Shown here in pieces: positions 40,549 through 50,806 of a DNA stretch of 64,000 nt (position 1 is its first letter; each line of letters starts with the position of its first letter). This DNA is from Yersinia aleksiciae (GTDB lineage: Bacteria > Pseudomonadota > Gammaproteobacteria > Enterobacterales > Enterobacteriaceae). The translations under genes were made by a program, and so were the position numbers. The notes under the pieces are model-generated. The model saw only the letters and a list, made by a program, of their open reading frames with translations, was not told the DNA's origin and did no database searches. Where the stretch lies: positions 3,698,073 to 3,762,072 of the forward strand of contig NZ_CP011975.1 in the NCBI RefSeq assembly GCF_001047675.1, written 5' to 3'.

Positions 40549-42317
40549 CCCTGGTTGAACCAGTTCAGCCAACGTAACGGCCACGGCCAACGACGTCTGT
40601 CCAGCGGATTTACCTGCGAGATTCGCTCTTGAATTATACCCAACAGACTCGGTTGTTGCTCATCGGCATAAACCACGCCCGTTAATATCGGTAATGCTTC
40701 AGCTACCGTATCAACTGCCCACAGATGGAATTGACCATTTTGCACAGCTTCAATCACCGCCTGATTAAGGCATAAATGACGGACGTTGGTGGAGGGTAAA
40801 ATGACCCCCTGAGTGCCCGTTAGCCCACGGCGCTGGCAGGCTTCGAAGAAACCTTCGATCTTTTCATTCACGCCGCCAATAGGCTGCACATTACCAAATT
40901 GGTCAACAGAACCTGTCACGGCAATTTGTTGGTTGATTGGCTGCTGCGAAAGTGCACTGATCAGCGCACAAAGTTCAGCGAGTGATGCACTGTCGCCATC
41001 CACTTCACCGTAAGATTGCTCAAAAACAATGGAAGCGGAGAAAGGTAGCGGCTGATCGAGATCCAGTTCTGAATGCAAGAATGCCTGCATGATCATCATG
41101 CCTTTAGCATGAATATTGCCACCCAGTTCAGCTTTTCGTTCAACATCAACAAACTCGCCATCACCTAAGTGAACAACACAGCTGATACGCGCCGGTTCAC
41201 CGAAGGCATAAGGATGGCCTGGGTATTCTAACACCGATAGGCCGTTGATCTGGCCGACAACTTGTCCTTCGGTATCCACCAGAATTTGGCCTAGCTCTAT
41301 CTCATCCTGCATCCGCTCGGCAAGGTAGCTATGTCGCCAATCGCGAGCATTCAGCGCAACTTCCAGTGCGTTAGCAGTAATAGTGCTCCCTTCGGCATAC
41401 AGCGCAGCTTCAGCGAGCTGGTGGGTTAGCCATTGCGGACACAGTGGCAGGCTGCCTTGGTCACCGCTGTAGCGCACAGCTTGGCGGAAAAGCACGGGCC
41501 AGGCGTCGGCAGATAAGGCGGGCAGCTGTTTTTGCTGCAATAGCGCATTAATATAGCCGCACCATAAGGTCATGCCATCAATATCGACCAGCGGCAGTTC
41601 TACTTCGAACTCACCGTAAATAGCCAAATCACCCAGTTCAGGTTCCATATCATGGAAATCGCCCAGACCCAGACGGTCGCCAACCAGAATTAGGCGCAGA
41701 TCCAACGGCATGGAAGGAATATGTACCGGTAATGGGCGGGTTTCATCAGGGGACAGCCAATCGAAGCGCTGTTGGGCAATCATCTGTTTCAGGCGCAGCC
41801 ACATTAGTGGTTGAGCCTGTAATGCCCGAACTGACAGGATCAATACACCGCCGTTAGCCTGATGAATCAAGCCAGGTTGCAGACTAATTTGATCTTTATG
41901 CCATCTAACACAGCCAAACAGTTGCTCTGGCTCGACCCACTCCTGATAGAGGCAGCGTGATTGTGCCGCAAACAGCTCGTCACCACGCTGTGCTGGCTGC
42001 CAGGTAACTTGGTGGCCCTGTATCAGATAATCGCCACCAAACAGGGCTGAAGCCTCAGGTTGCAGCTCTTTAATCGCCTGTGCAAGTAATGCCAGATACT
42101 CAGTGCTCTCTTGGGCTTTGATCAGCATGAAACGCGGTTGAGATTGTGGATGACAGAATAGCGTCATGCCATTTTCTAACCGGGGCTGAATGACGGCAAA
42201 AGGAACAGGCTCCAATTGGGAGGCAGTAGCGAATAACGCTTCATATGGCGTTGTGTTCGGCAGCAGTGACTGCCATTCAAGTCGGTTATTGGTCAAAGTA
42301 ATAGATGCAATCGTCAA
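40545..42317 (-). CDS. lonH: Lon-like protease LonH (YcbZ)
   Basis: A 590-residue Lon-family protein. The C-terminal protease domain has the Ser-Lys dyad at Ser443 (DGDSASL) and Lys486 (GGVNEKIEG), 43 residues apart as in Lon. The N-terminal ATPase-like part is degenerate, with no clear Walker A P-loop. The length and ends match E. coli YcbZ (586 residues). The start is TTG at 42317, with no other plausible start nearby and no Shine-Dalgarno sequence. A TATAAT box lies only 15 bases upstream. Confidence 0.92.
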   Translation of the reverse strand: MTIASITLTNNRLEWQSLLPNTTPYEALFATASQLEPVPFAVIQPRLENGMTLFCHPQSQPRFMLIKAQESTEYLALLAQAIKELQPEASALFGGDYLIQGHQVTWQPAQRGDELFAAQSRCLYQEWVEPEQLFGCVRWHKDQISLQPGLIHQANGGVLILSVRALQAQPLMWLRLKQMIAQQRFDWLSPDETRPLPVHIPSMPLDLRLILVGDRLGLGDFHDMEPELGDLAIYGEFEVELPLVDIDGMTLWCGYINALLQQKQLPALSADAWPVLFRQAVRYSGDQGSLPLCPQWLTHQLAEAALYAEGSTITANALEVALNARDWRHSYLAERMQDEIELGQILVDTEGQVVGQINGLSVLEYPGHPYAFGEPARISCVVHLGDGEFVDVERKAELGGNIHAKGMMIMQAFLHSELDLDQPLPFSASIVFEQSYGEVDGDSASLAELCALISALSQQPINQQIAVTGSVDQFGNVQPIGGVNEKIEGFFEACQRRGLTGTQGVILPSTNVRHLCLNQAVIEAVQNGQFHLWAVDTVAEALPILTGVVYADEQQPSLLGIIQERISQVNPLDRRRWPWPLRWLNWFNQG

Positions 42318-42331
42318 AAAGGGAAAGGGCG

Positions 42332-42337
42332 ATTATA
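42332..42337 (-). promoter_or_regulatory. TATAAT -10 element just upstream of lonH
   Basis: The leftward strand reads CTTGTATAATCGCCC with a consensus TATAAT at 42337-42332. Initiation about seven bases beyond would give a leader of roughly eight bases before the TTG start. No good -35 is seen at 17 bases, so the promoter assignment is tentative. Confidence 0.4.
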
Positions 42338-42506
42338 CAAGAATAAAGCAGGCTGCATATACGTAGAGTGGCAGTTGGTGACAAGGAGTAAGACATCGGC
42401 AGTATTCCGTACAAAAAACAATCTATTCATGCGCTTTTAGTAGGGTGAAATTCTGTGTAAAGCTGTTATGCTTGATTTAAGTTACGCGGTCACTAAAGAG
42501 CTCACG

Positions 42507-42962
42507 ATGAAATATCAACAACTGGAAAATTTGGAAAGTGGTTGGAAATGGGCGTATTTGGTAAAAAAACACCGTGAAGGTGAAACCATTACCCGACATA
42601 TCGAAAACAGTGCAGCTACGGATGCCGTAGAGCAACTGATTAAACTGGAAAGTGAACCAGTGAAGGTGTTGGAGTGGATTGATGCACATATGAACCCACA
42701 ACTGGCGACTCGGATGAAGCAGACTATCCGCGCTAGACGTAAGCGGCATTTTAACGCAGAGCATCAACATACCCGCAAAAAATCAATCGATTTGGAATTT
42801 TTGGTCTGGCAACGTTTGGCCGGTCTTGCCCGACGTCGCGGTAATACGCTTTCGGAAACGGTAGTTCAGTTGATTGAAGATGCTGAGCGCAAAGAGAAAT
42901 ATGCCAATCAGATGTCCTCTTTGAAGCAGGACTTGCAGGATATTCTGGGTAAAGAAAGTTAG
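42507..42962 (+). CDS. matP: Macrodomain Ter protein MatP
   Basis: A 151-residue DNA-binding protein that organises the chromosome terminus by binding matS sites and linking them to ZapB and the divisome. The N-terminal four-helix part starts [15 protein letters not shown] and the C-terminal ribbon-helix-helix region includes [18 protein letters not shown]. The start at 42507 is chosen because it gives the conserved N-terminus and family length; an ATG 13 codons upstream is in frame but unlikely. I did not find an obvious matS site by eye. Confidence 0.96.
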   Translation: MKYQQLENLESGWKWAYLVKKHREGETITRHIENSAATDAVEQLIKLESEPVKVLEWIDAHMNPQLATRMKQTIRARRKRHFNAEHQHTRKKSIDLEFLVWQRLAGLARRRGNTLSETVVQLIEDAERKEKYANQMSSLKQDLQDILGKES

Positions 42963-43046
42963 CCTGTTTGGCGTAAATAATCTCGGATGATGACGGAAAT
43001 ACCATAAGAGAACATCATGTCACACTCAAGGTGCCTAACCCCATGA

Positions 43047-43076
43047 TAAAAAAAACCCCGCAATGCGGGGTTTTTT
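43047..43076. terminator. Bidirectional terminator between matP and ompA
   Basis: AACCCCGC (43055-43062) pairs with GCGGGGTT (43065-43072) around a two-base loop, with long A and T tracts on either side. It is placed to end ompA leftward and matP rightward. Confidence 0.93.
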
Positions 43077-43091
43077 ATGAAAGAAGTAAAC

Positions 43092-44144
43092 TTAAGCCTG
43101 TGGCTGAGTTACAACTTCTTTGTAGCCTTTAACTTCGATCTCTACGCGACGATCTGGTGCCAGGCACTCGATCAGAGCAGCACGTGGTTTCACGTTGTCA
43201 CAGGTGTTGCCTGTAACTGGGTTAGCTTGGCCTTCACCGCGAGCGGTGATTTTGTCAGCAGGGATACCTTTAGAAACCAGGTAATCACGCACGCTGTCAG
43301 CACGACGCTGAGACAGAGCTAAGTTAGGTGCTGGTTGACCGATACGGTCAGCAAAGCCCAGAACCACTACAGAACCGTCTTTAGGATCGATAGAGCTCAG
43401 CTGAGAGTACAGTTGGTCCAGAGCTTGCTGGCCTTCTGGTTTCAGAGTTGACTTGTTGAAAGCGAACAGCACGTCAGATTTCAGTGTGAAACGCTTAGTG
43501 TCAACAACTGGAGCTGGCGCTGGCGCTGGAGCAATTGGTGCTACTGCATCTTCTTGACCGAAACGGTAAGAAACACCTACGCTCAGCAAGCCGTTGTCTG
43601 GACGAGCACCAACGGTCGCACGGTCACCGATGTTGTTAACCCACTGGTATTCCATACGGGTTGCCCAGTTTTTGGTCCAAGCGTATTCAGCACCCAGAGC
43701 AACTAACGGAGAAACACCGGTATCGTGAGCACTGTAACGAGTGCCATCGATAGAACCGTCAGCGTCTGCACGCCAAACCATACCACCCAGACGAGTGTAA
43801 ACGTCCAGATCCTGAGCAACAGGGTAGCTCAGTTTAGCGGCTAACTGAACGCCTTGCGCTTTGAATGCGCCGTTGTTGGTGTCGCCTTTGTAAGGCATAC
43901 GGCCAAGCCAGTCGTATCCCATTTCAAAGCCCAGGTACTGGTTTGCTTGGTAACCCAAGAATGCACCAGCACCAATTTGGTCTTTATGAGTTGGACCGTC
44001 ATTTTGAATGATGGAACCAGTATCTTGGAACTGGGACCAGCCCAGTTTACCACCGGTGTACCAGGTGTTATCTTTCGGTGCGGCTTGCGCTACTGTAGCG
44101 AAACCAGCCAGTGCCACTGCTAATGCGATAGCTGTCTTTTTCAT
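43092..44144 (-). CDS. ompA: Outer membrane protein A
   Basis: A 350-residue abundant outer-membrane protein. The signal peptide ([21 protein letters not shown]) is followed by mature [17 protein letters not shown] and an eight-strand N-terminal barrel (about 22-190). A Pro/Ala hinge (APAPAPAPV) leads to the periplasmic OmpA-like domain that binds peptidoglycan, with the NxxLSxxRA-type segment [12 protein letters not shown]. The start at 44144 follows GATAACGAGGCG, conserved with E. coli. Neighbours matP and sulA are the usual ones. Confidence 0.98.
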   Translation of the reverse strand: MKKTAIALAVALAGFATVAQAAPKDNTWYTGGKLGWSQFQDTGSIIQNDGPTHKDQIGAGAFLGYQANQYLGFEMGYDWLGRMPYKGDTNNGAFKAQGVQLAAKLSYPVAQDLDVYTRLGGMVWRADADGSIDGTRYSAHDTGVSPLVALGAEYAWTKNWATRMEYQWVNNIGDRATVGARPDNGLLSVGVSYRFGQEDAVAPIAPAPAPAPVVDTKRFTLKSDVLFAFNKSTLKPEGQQALDQLYSQLSSIDPKDGSVVVLGFADRIGQPAPNLALSQRRADSVRDYLVSKGIPADKITARGEGQANPVTGNTCDNVKPRAALIECLAPDRRVEIEVKGYKEVVTQPQA

Positions 44145-44502
44145 TTTACGCCTCGTTATCATCCAAATAGGCAATGAGCTTTAAAAAGCCAAGCCCTTGG
44201 TTAAAATTCTTCGTCAAGGTTTTAACGCTCCCGTTAATCACGCTGCCAGTATGATTTGGCATTTTAGAGCAACCTTAGCGATGTAAAGTCTACAACGTGG
44301 CGAGAAAGTTACAAGTGTGATGTAATAAACGTCCTGAGAAAAAAACGATTTTGTGCATAATCTTTAACGATTTAGGGGTAAAAACCAGCCTTTTTTATGC
44401 GACATTTTCTGCTGCAAGCCGCATTCCGACTCGCTTTATGCCGGTTTTGCAGGAGTAAGCGCTAAATATTGTAATAATTCATGGGATAAATCCTAAATTT
44501 AC
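44145..44502 (-). promoter_or_regulatory. ompA promoter and leader region
   Basis: About 358 bases between sulA and ompA with no gene. In relatives this holds the ompA promoter and a long, stabilising 5' leader that is targeted by sRNAs such as MicA. The leader end GATGATAACGAGGCG is visible; I did not pin down the promoter hexamers. Confidence 0.5.
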
Positions 44503-45009
44503 TTAATGATACAAAGAAGAATGAATTTTTAACGTTGCGCACTGTCCTTGACCCGATTTTGTGTCATTCAGCGGACGCATAATAAACCCATAAGCATTTC
44601 CTAACTTTGCGGCTAAACGTAAACGGATACGATCATCTTCCGATAGCTCCGGCAGCCAACCAAGCACGACACTATAATTCCCCGTCAGTAATGCTTTTTC
44701 CATCGCATCAACCGTCGACAATGGATTGATTTGCCTTAGCTGAACAACCTTATGCGCTGGTAAACCTGACTGTTGTAACCATAGACGACTCAATTTCTGT
44801 TGCGGTGTTAACCATAATAGCCACCGAGATTGCTTACCAAGTTGTTGCAATAAAGGAAGTAATAGCTGAGTTACCGCAGGCTGGTTTTCACTGTACACAA
44901 GTTCACTGATAAGGCCACTATCTGTTGGAGCATCAACTCTTTGTGCTGCATCGCGGGTAACAAGAGAATGATAATTAGCATGATAAGGTTTTAGTGATTG
45001 AGTACGCAT
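44503..45009 (-). CDS. sulA: SOS cell division inhibitor SulA
   Basis: A 168-residue inhibitor that sequesters FtsZ after DNA damage and is destroyed by Lon. The core [19 protein letters not shown] (about residues 67-85) and the C-terminal half align with E. coli SulA, and the C-terminal residues HSSLYH are close to the Lon-recognition end (ending in Tyr-His). The start [10 protein letters not shown] at 45009 is preferred because the LexA box lies only 23 bases upstream; longer in-frame starts would place the box inside the gene. Confidence 0.94.
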   Translation of the reverse strand: MRTQSLKPYHANYHSLVTRDAAQRVDAPTDSGLISELVYSENQPAVTQLLLPLLQQLGKQSRWLLWLTPQQKLSRLWLQQSGLPAHKVVQLRQINPLSTVDAMEKALLTGNYSVVLGWLPELSEDDRIRLRLAAKLGNAYGFIMRPLNDTKSGQGQCATLKIHSSLYH

Positions 45010-45031
45010 AATGAACCTCGCCCGTAGTGTG

Positions 45032-45047
45032 CTGTATGCATATACAG
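45032..45047 (-). promoter_or_regulatory. LexA (SOS) box of sulA
   Basis: CTGTATGCATATACAG is a full match to the LexA consensus CTGT-N8-ACAG with an AT-rich alternating spacer. It sits 23-38 bases before the sulA start and should give tight SOS control. Confidence 0.95.
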
Positions 45048-45238
45048 TAGTCACTGTTTGTTCGAAGATCAACTAAATTTTTACAAGACGCTTCGCATAA
45101 TTGCGAAGTAAATCCGTGCAAATTCATTTTGTATTTGGCTAGCCAATCCATTTTGCGTATTTTCTAATTAGTTGTTCCTCTTACACTTATTGCAACTGAA
45201 TAGGGACGTTAGTTCGGATTTTTACTAAAGGAGTAGTC

Positions 45239-45862
45239 ATGGAAAACGCATCAGAAAACAAAATCATGCAGGCACGGGATTGTTTTGATTTTTTAGGCCT
45301 GATCACAGTTCGCTCACAGTTTGGCGGCTATGGCCTATTAGCTAATGGGATTATGTTTGCTGTGGTTTCTGAGGGGGAACTGTATTTACGTGCCAATGAT
45401 CAGGTGGAGGGACTATTTCGCGCCAGAGGGATGACGAACCTTGTTTATGCCAAGCGTGGGGTGCCGATTTTGCTACGCTACTATTGGGTAGATGCTTTTT
45501 TATGGCGTGACGAACGCACGTTGTGCAACTTTGCACAACGGGCTTATCAAGAGGCCAGAGCTGAGGTTTTAAGTAAAAAAGGCCCCACAGTTCGGCTGAA
45601 AGATTTACCCAATCTTAGTGCTAGCCTCGAGCGGTTATTATGGAAAGTTGGTATCAAGGATGCAGCGGAGTTACGGCTTGAGGGCGCTAAACGTTGTTAC
45701 TTGAAATTACGCGCTGTGCGGCACTCACTGGGGATAAATGTATTGTTCTCACTGGCGGGGGCTATCAGTGGCTATCACTATGCTGCATTGCCCTTAATGA
45801 TACGTATTGAACTTATCGAATGGTTTGAAACCCACATCAGTGCTGTGTATGAGACAGTATAG
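45239..45862 (+). CDS. sxy: Competence/CRP-S coactivator Sxy (TfoX)
   Basis: A 207-residue TfoX-family protein with an N-terminal domain (YGLLANGIMFAVVSEGELYLRA-type core, here split by me as FGGYGLL and FAVVSEGELYLRA, about 25-55) and a C-terminal helix-hairpin-like domain (LPNLSASLERLLWKVGIKDAAELR, cited as LPNLSASLERLL and VGIKDAAEL). Sxy redirects CRP to CRP-S promoters of competence-type genes. AAAGGAG lies six bases before the ATG. It is divergent from sulA, as in E. coli. Confidence 0.9.
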   Translation: MENASENKIMQARDCFDFLGLITVRSQFGGYGLLANGIMFAVVSEGELYLRANDQVEGLFRARGMTNLVYAKRGVPILLRYYWVDAFLWRDERTLCNFAQRAYQEARAEVLSKKGPTVRLKDLPNLSASLERLLWKVGIKDAAELRLEGAKRCYLKLRAVRHSLGINVLFSLAGAISGYHYAALPLMIRIELIEWFETHISAVYETV

Positions 45863-45893
45863 TTACGGGCCATCAAGAATAGCCCGTGTTTGA

Positions 45894-48029
45894 TTAACGT
45901 ATCTGACTGATGCGCTTATTCAGTTCACTGAGTTCAGGTAACAGTTCAAGCAATAAGCCAATCTGTTGTAAAACCAATTGGTCTTTACTCTCTGGCTCAG
46001 GATTGCACTCTTGCAGTCGGGTAGATAAGCCGGCTAGCACCAGTGCCATTTTCGAACTATCTGGCTGTTCTTGCTCAAGAGTGCCCTCGACATAACAAAT
46101 AGCATCGTTGAGTAAATTCAGTGTGGCGGTATTGGTCAGTTTCTCGCGATGAGCGCCCAGTGCAGAGATGTAACTGAGCATGGTGTGGTTCAGGCAGAGT
46201 AAACGGAATGCCGCCTCCTGAGTTTCTTTATCGTTCTTGGGTTCCGCTGACATATTTGAAATAACTGAGGCTAACTCGGCATCACAATTATGTGCATCAC
46301 GGCGCGCAATGCGGTAGGGCAGGCTGTTATCTTTGCCTTGATAGTATTGCACCAGAATGGCATCCAGATAGCGGCAGTTTGCATTAAGTGTTTTGTGGAC
46401 CACAGCAGGGAGTTGGCGGAACTTCCAGTCAGGCCAGATAAAGCTCACGGCGACCCAGGCAATAGCGCATCCCAGCAACGTGTCGAATACCCGTGGTGCA
46501 GCCACCTCAAACCCTTCGCCTAATAGGTTAAAACAGAGCAAAACCAGCAAGGTAATAAACATGGTGGCGTGAGCATACTGAACATTGCGGAAGGCGAAGA
46601 ATAGCACGCCAGTAATTACAATCAGGATTAACTGCCCTTCAATGGAGGGCACGAAATAGAGGATAGGCAAGCCGATAAGGATACCCGCCAGAGTACCGAT
46701 AATGCGCAATGCAAGGCGGCGGCGAGTAGCATTATAGTTGGGCTGGCAGACAAAAAGACTGGTTAGCAAAATCCAGTAGCCGTGGCGCATGCCAGTAAAC
46801 TGAATAAAGGCATAGCCGACGCAGAGCACCACAGACATGCGTACTGCGTGGCGAAAGAGTGCCGATTTTGGCGTCAGATGGCGGCTGATACGCAGCTTGA
46901 TATCACTCCAACCGGTGAGGCGATCGTCAGATAAACGGCTTTCCGGCTGTGGATCTTCGGCTAGAACCTGCTCTGATTCAATCCCAGCCAGTTGGGCATC
47001 AATCGCTCGCAAGTTTTTCAGCAGATGGGAAAGCGCTTTAACTTGCTGCACATTTTCGTTTTGAGCGAGTTCCCTAGCCAGTGCCGCATCTAAAAAAGTA
47101 AAGGCGCGTTCGAACCGGGGATCATGCTGGTATTTTTGTCTCATCAAAATGGATTGTGACAACTGCATACAGGCTCTGGCTTGCATACTTAATAAGCGCT
47201 GAAAGCGGAAGAGGATATCGCTGTAGCGGAACTTTTCCCGTAGCGCTTGATATTGAACATGCGACGAGCTGGCTCGCTCATGAATATCTTGCGCGACAAA
47301 ATAGTAGTGCAGTGTTCGTCGAGTTCCACGTTGGCCACGGTCACCTTTCAGCCGTGTAACCAGCGAGGCTTTGGCCTGATTCAAGGTGGCAACTAATGTC
47401 CCGTTCGCCATCGCCACATCAATCATCGGCTGATCGACATCAGGTTCAAGGTCGGGGTCAAATAGATTGGCTTTAGCGTCTAAATAGCGAGCAAGCTGTT
47501 GATAACAGCGGGCCAAGTTATCCTGTAAAGGGCGGATTGGGAAAATGAGATGTCCGCACAAGGTCAATACGTTGTACCAAACGGCCCCCAGTATCAGTAA
47601 CAGCGGCTGCTGGTACCAAATATGGTACATCGAAGTGCCGAGCATGGTGTAAATAGCAATTAACAATGCGCCAAAAGCAATGGTCGCATAGCGTTGGCCT
47701 AAGGCACCCAGCAGAATGAAACCGCAGGTTGAGAAGGTCAGGCCAAGGGCAAAAAGCCAGGGATAAGGAAATAGAAGCTCAATGGAGGCTGATGCGACAA
47801 AAAAACAGATCAGCGTAATGAATAGGTTGCGTAACCGCCCGGTTAGGCGGTCATCTAGGTCAGTCAGTGCTGCAGCAACGACACCGAGGGTCAGGGGAAT
47901 GGTCAATTTAGGCTGATCAATCCACCATGGAACCGCTGTTACTCCCGCCAACGCGATAAAAATACGAACATGATAAAGCAGGCTACTATTGTAGACATTA
48001 CGGCGTAGAGCAGTGACGAAAGTGAGCAC
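45894..48029 (-). CDS. yccS: YccS, FUSC-family inner membrane protein
   Basis: A 711-residue protein of the YccS/YhfK family, related to the aromatic-acid exporter and fusaric-acid-resistance (FUSC) group. Two sets of about five to six membrane spans (about 20-160 and 395-520) are separated by a large cytoplasmic region. Its substrate is unknown. It follows yccF in the same direction, with 22 bases between them. Confidence 0.9.
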   Translation of the reverse strand: MLTFVTALRRNVYNSSLLYHVRIFIALAGVTAVPWWIDQPKLTIPLTLGVVAAALTDLDDRLTGRLRNLFITLICFFVASASIELLFPYPWLFALGLTFSTCGFILLGALGQRYATIAFGALLIAIYTMLGTSMYHIWYQQPLLLILGAVWYNVLTLCGHLIFPIRPLQDNLARCYQQLARYLDAKANLFDPDLEPDVDQPMIDVAMANGTLVATLNQAKASLVTRLKGDRGQRGTRRTLHYYFVAQDIHERASSSHVQYQALREKFRYSDILFRFQRLLSMQARACMQLSQSILMRQKYQHDPRFERAFTFLDAALARELAQNENVQQVKALSHLLKNLRAIDAQLAGIESEQVLAEDPQPESRLSDDRLTGWSDIKLRISRHLTPKSALFRHAVRMSVVLCVGYAFIQFTGMRHGYWILLTSLFVCQPNYNATRRRLALRIIGTLAGILIGLPILYFVPSIEGQLILIVITGVLFFAFRNVQYAHATMFITLLVLLCFNLLGEGFEVAAPRVFDTLLGCAIAWVAVSFIWPDWKFRQLPAVVHKTLNANCRYLDAILVQYYQGKDNSLPYRIARRDAHNCDAELASVISNMSAEPKNDKETQEAAFRLLCLNHTMLSYISALGAHREKLTNTATLNLLNDAICYVEGTLEQEQPDSSKMALVLAGLSTRLQECNPEPESKDQLVLQQIGLLLELLPELSELNKRISQIR

Positions 48030-48051
48030 AAAAAACCTCTAAAACTGAAAT

Positions 48052-48504
48052 TCAGCGTTGCTGATATTGGCGTTGAGCATTGGCTATTCTTGCCTGCTGC
48101 GCCATTTCGACTGAGACGACACGGCGGCCCACTGGCCAAAGTGCAATAGCAGCAATCTTAAAATTGGCAATCCCCACCGGGATCCCGATAATGGTTACAC
48201 ATTGCACAATACCGGTGACGATATGTGATAAGCAGAGCCACCAGCCAAATAAAACAAACCAGACAATATTCAATAAAGAACCGCCCGCTGTTAGCAGAGC
48301 ATTGCTTTTTTCTGGGTATAATTCATTGACATGGATCGCCTCATTACCATAAGGGAGAAATGATAACTTGGTAATTTCCCAGCAAGAGCGGGTTAATGGT
48401 AAGGTGAAAATCAGAATGACGCTGACGACTGTGGCTAATAGCCAGCCCAGCGTGGTGAAGAAACCACCTAAAATAAAATTAAGAACGTTCAGTACAGTAC
48501 GCAT
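48052..48504 (-). CDS. yccF: YccF inner membrane protein
   Basis: A 150-residue membrane protein of the YccF domain family with four hydrophobic segments; the repeated pattern NIVWFVLFGWWLCLSH and GIPVGIANFKIA is typical. Function is not established. In E. coli the gene pairs with yccS, as here. The C-terminus (VEMAQQARIANAQRQYQQR) is polar. Divergent from helD. Confidence 0.92.
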   Translation of the reverse strand: MRTVLNVLNFILGGFFTTLGWLLATVVSVILIFTLPLTRSCWEITKLSFLPYGNEAIHVNELYPEKSNALLTAGGSLLNIVWFVLFGWWLCLSHIVTGIVQCVTIIGIPVGIANFKIAAIALWPVGRRVVSVEMAQQARIANAQRQYQQR

Positions 48505-48697
48505 AGTGATTAATCTGCCTAGCTGAATAAAAAAACCGCAATGCGGATGAGTGATAACCCCGACTAGCCATTCTATACGGATAGCGCGGGTGAGTTTCCT
48601 TCTTCAACTATCGGATACCTGTTGTTTAAACTCAATTATTTTATTTACACTCCATTATGTTATTTCAATTCACTTAATACGAGTATGGCGCGCAGAT

Positions 48698-50752
48698 ATG
48701 GAACTTAAAGCGACATCTTTTGGCAAGCATCTGGCTCAACACCCCTATAACCGGGTCCGCTTGCTGAATGCGGGCATCGAAGTATGCGGTGATAAACATC
48801 AATACCTGATCCCCTTTAACCAGCTGGTTAACATCCAGTGTAAGCGCGGTATTGTCTGGGGCGAGATGGAATTTGAATTGCCAAATCAGCAGGTTGTGCG
48901 CTTGCATGGTACTGAATGGCAAGAGACCCAACGTTTCTATCAATACTTACTGGGTATCTGGCAACAATGGAGCGAGGAGATGAGCCTGGTTTGTGTTGAG
49001 GTTTTGCATAAACAAGTCGAATCAATTAAGCGAATTGAGCAGCAGGATAAATGGTTTAAACGCAGTGAATTAGGTCAGGTGCAAGAGGCTATTCGTGAGG
49101 CTTTCGCGGCGTTACCTATGCCGGTAGAACGGTTAATGGAGTTTGAGTCTTGTCGCGCAGATTATGAGCTCTGTTTGGGGTGGTTGCAGCAAGGTAGCCG
49201 CAGCGTAGAGCGTCGTAATCAGCAATGGACTCACCGCATGTTGGAAGAGCATCAAGATTTCTTCCAAAGCGTTGAAAGCTCGCCGCTGAATGAATCGCAG
49301 AGCCGCGCGGTGGTCAATGGTGAAGATTCAGTGTTGGTATTGGCAGGTGCTGGCAGTGGTAAAACATCGGTGCTGGTGGCCCGTGCTGGTTGGTTATTAC
49401 GCCGTAATGAAGCACTGCCCGAGCAGATCTTACTGCTGGCATTTGGCCGTCAGGCGGCTGACGAAATGAATGGTCGCATCAAAGATCGGTTGGCAGTGGA
49501 TGATATTCAGGCCAAAACCTTCCATGCGCTTGCATTGCAGATTATCCAGCAAGGCAGCCGCAAGACTCCCACGATCAGTAAATTGGAGTCTGACAGCAAA
49601 GCCAGAAGGTCACTGCTGATTCAGCATTGGCAGCAGCAGTGCAGCGAGAAAAAAGCGCAGGCTAAGGGGTGGCGCGAGTGGTTGACCGATGAGTTAGAGT
49701 GGGAGGTCGCTGAAGGTGATTTTTGGCAGGATAAACGACTTGCAGCACGACTGGCAGGGCGACTTGAACGCTGGTTAGGGTTGATGCGCATGCATGGCGG
49801 TAGTCAGGCCGAAATGATTGAGCAGGCTGATGAAGACGTGCGCGATATCTTCCAGAAACGTATAAGACTCATGGCACCCTTACTCAAAGCATGGAAAACA
49901 GCGCTGAAAGAGGAGGGGGCCGTCGATTTCTCTGGGTTGATTCATCAGGCGGTGAATTTGCTGGAGAAAGGGCGGTTTGTCAGCCCGTGGAAACATATTT
50001 TGGTCGATGAGTTTCAGGATATTTCGCCGCAGCGAGCCATGCTACTGACAGCGCTGCGTAAGCAAAATAAGCAGACCTGTCTGTTTGCGGTTGGTGATGA
50101 TTGGCAGGCAATTTACCGTTTCAGTGGTGCAGAACTCTCCCTCACCACGGCATTTAGCCAGAACTTTGGCGAAGGGGCTGAATGTGCATTGGATACAACC
50201 TATCGTTTTAATGATCGTATCGGTGAGATTGCTAATCGGTTTATTCAGCAAAACCCCTATCAATTGAAAAAGCCGCTGAACAGCCTAAGCAAAGGCAATA
50301 AAAAATCGGTGATGATTTTGCCGAACGAACAACTTGAAACACTGCTGGATAAGTTAAGTGGCTTTGTTAAAGATGACGAGCGCATCCTGATCTTGGCGCG
50401 TTATCACCATCTGCGACCAGATATTTTGCAAAAGGCCGCAACGCGGTGGCCAAAGTTGACCATTGATTTTATGACGATCCATGCCAGTAAAGGGCAACAG
50501 GCAGATTATGTGATTATTGCGGGTTTACATGAGGGGAGTGATGGTTTTCCAGCCGTGGCACGAGAGTCCATTTTGGAAGATGTGCTGCTACCGGCACCGG
50601 AGGATTTCCCTGATGCAGAAGAACGGCGCTTGCTTTATGTCGCCATGACTCGAGCAAAACATCAAGTATGGTTGCTGCAAGACACCGACAAACCCTCTGT
50701 TTTTGTTGATCAACTGAGTGAGATGGGCGTCCCGATTCAACGTAAACCCTAG
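48698..50752 (+). CDS. helD: DNA helicase IV (HelD)
   Basis: A 684-residue superfamily 1 (UvrD/Rep-like) 3'-5' helicase. Walker A is LAGAGSGKTS (about 215-224), Walker B-type motif II is VDEFQD (about 436-441), motif III GDDWQAIYRFSG and motif V/VI segments TIHASKGQQADYV and LLYVAMTRAKHQVW are intact. The start MELKATSFGKHLAQHPYNR at 48698 gives the same length as E. coli; the frame is open 49 codons further upstream but without support. It acts in recombination and repair. Confidence 0.95.
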   Translation: MELKATSFGKHLAQHPYNRVRLLNAGIEVCGDKHQYLIPFNQLVNIQCKRGIVWGEMEFELPNQQVVRLHGTEWQETQRFYQYLLGIWQQWSEEMSLVCVEVLHKQVESIKRIEQQDKWFKRSELGQVQEAIREAFAALPMPVERLMEFESCRADYELCLGWLQQGSRSVERRNQQWTHRMLEEHQDFFQSVESSPLNESQSRAVVNGEDSVLVLAGAGSGKTSVLVARAGWLLRRNEALPEQILLLAFGRQAADEMNGRIKDRLAVDDIQAKTFHALALQIIQQGSRKTPTISKLESDSKARRSLLIQHWQQQCSEKKAQAKGWREWLTDELEWEVAEGDFWQDKRLAARLAGRLERWLGLMRMHGGSQAEMIEQADEDVRDIFQKRIRLMAPLLKAWKTALKEEGAVDFSGLIHQAVNLLEKGRFVSPWKHILVDEFQDISPQRAMLLTALRKQNKQTCLFAVGDDWQAIYRFSGAELSLTTAFSQNFGEGAECALDTTYRFNDRIGEIANRFIQQNPYQLKKPLNSLSKGNKKSVMILPNEQLETLLDKLSGFVKDDERILILARYHHLRPDILQKAATRWPKLTIDFMTIHASKGQQADYVIIAGLHEGSDGFPAVARESILEDVLLPAPEDFPDAEERRLLYVAMTRAKHQVWLLQDTDKPSVFVDQLSEMGVPIQRKP

Positions 50753-50759
50753 CTAGGAT

Positions 50760-50793
50760 TAAGCCCGGTGGTTATGGGGTCAGTCTATTATCA
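50760..50793. terminator. Hairpin between helD and mgsA
   Basis: AAGCCCGGTG and CACCGGGCTT (with an outer T-A pair) form an 11-bp perfect stem with an 11-base loop between two convergent stops (50752 and 50807). It lacks long T-runs but its place fits a shared terminator. Confidence 0.7.
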
Positions 50794-50806
50794 CCGGGCT
50801 TAAAGA

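Noticed and set aside
42318-42506. A matS-like site (GTGAC-N3-GTCAC) in front of matP
   Set aside because: Looked for by eye and not found; a pattern scan of the window would settle it.
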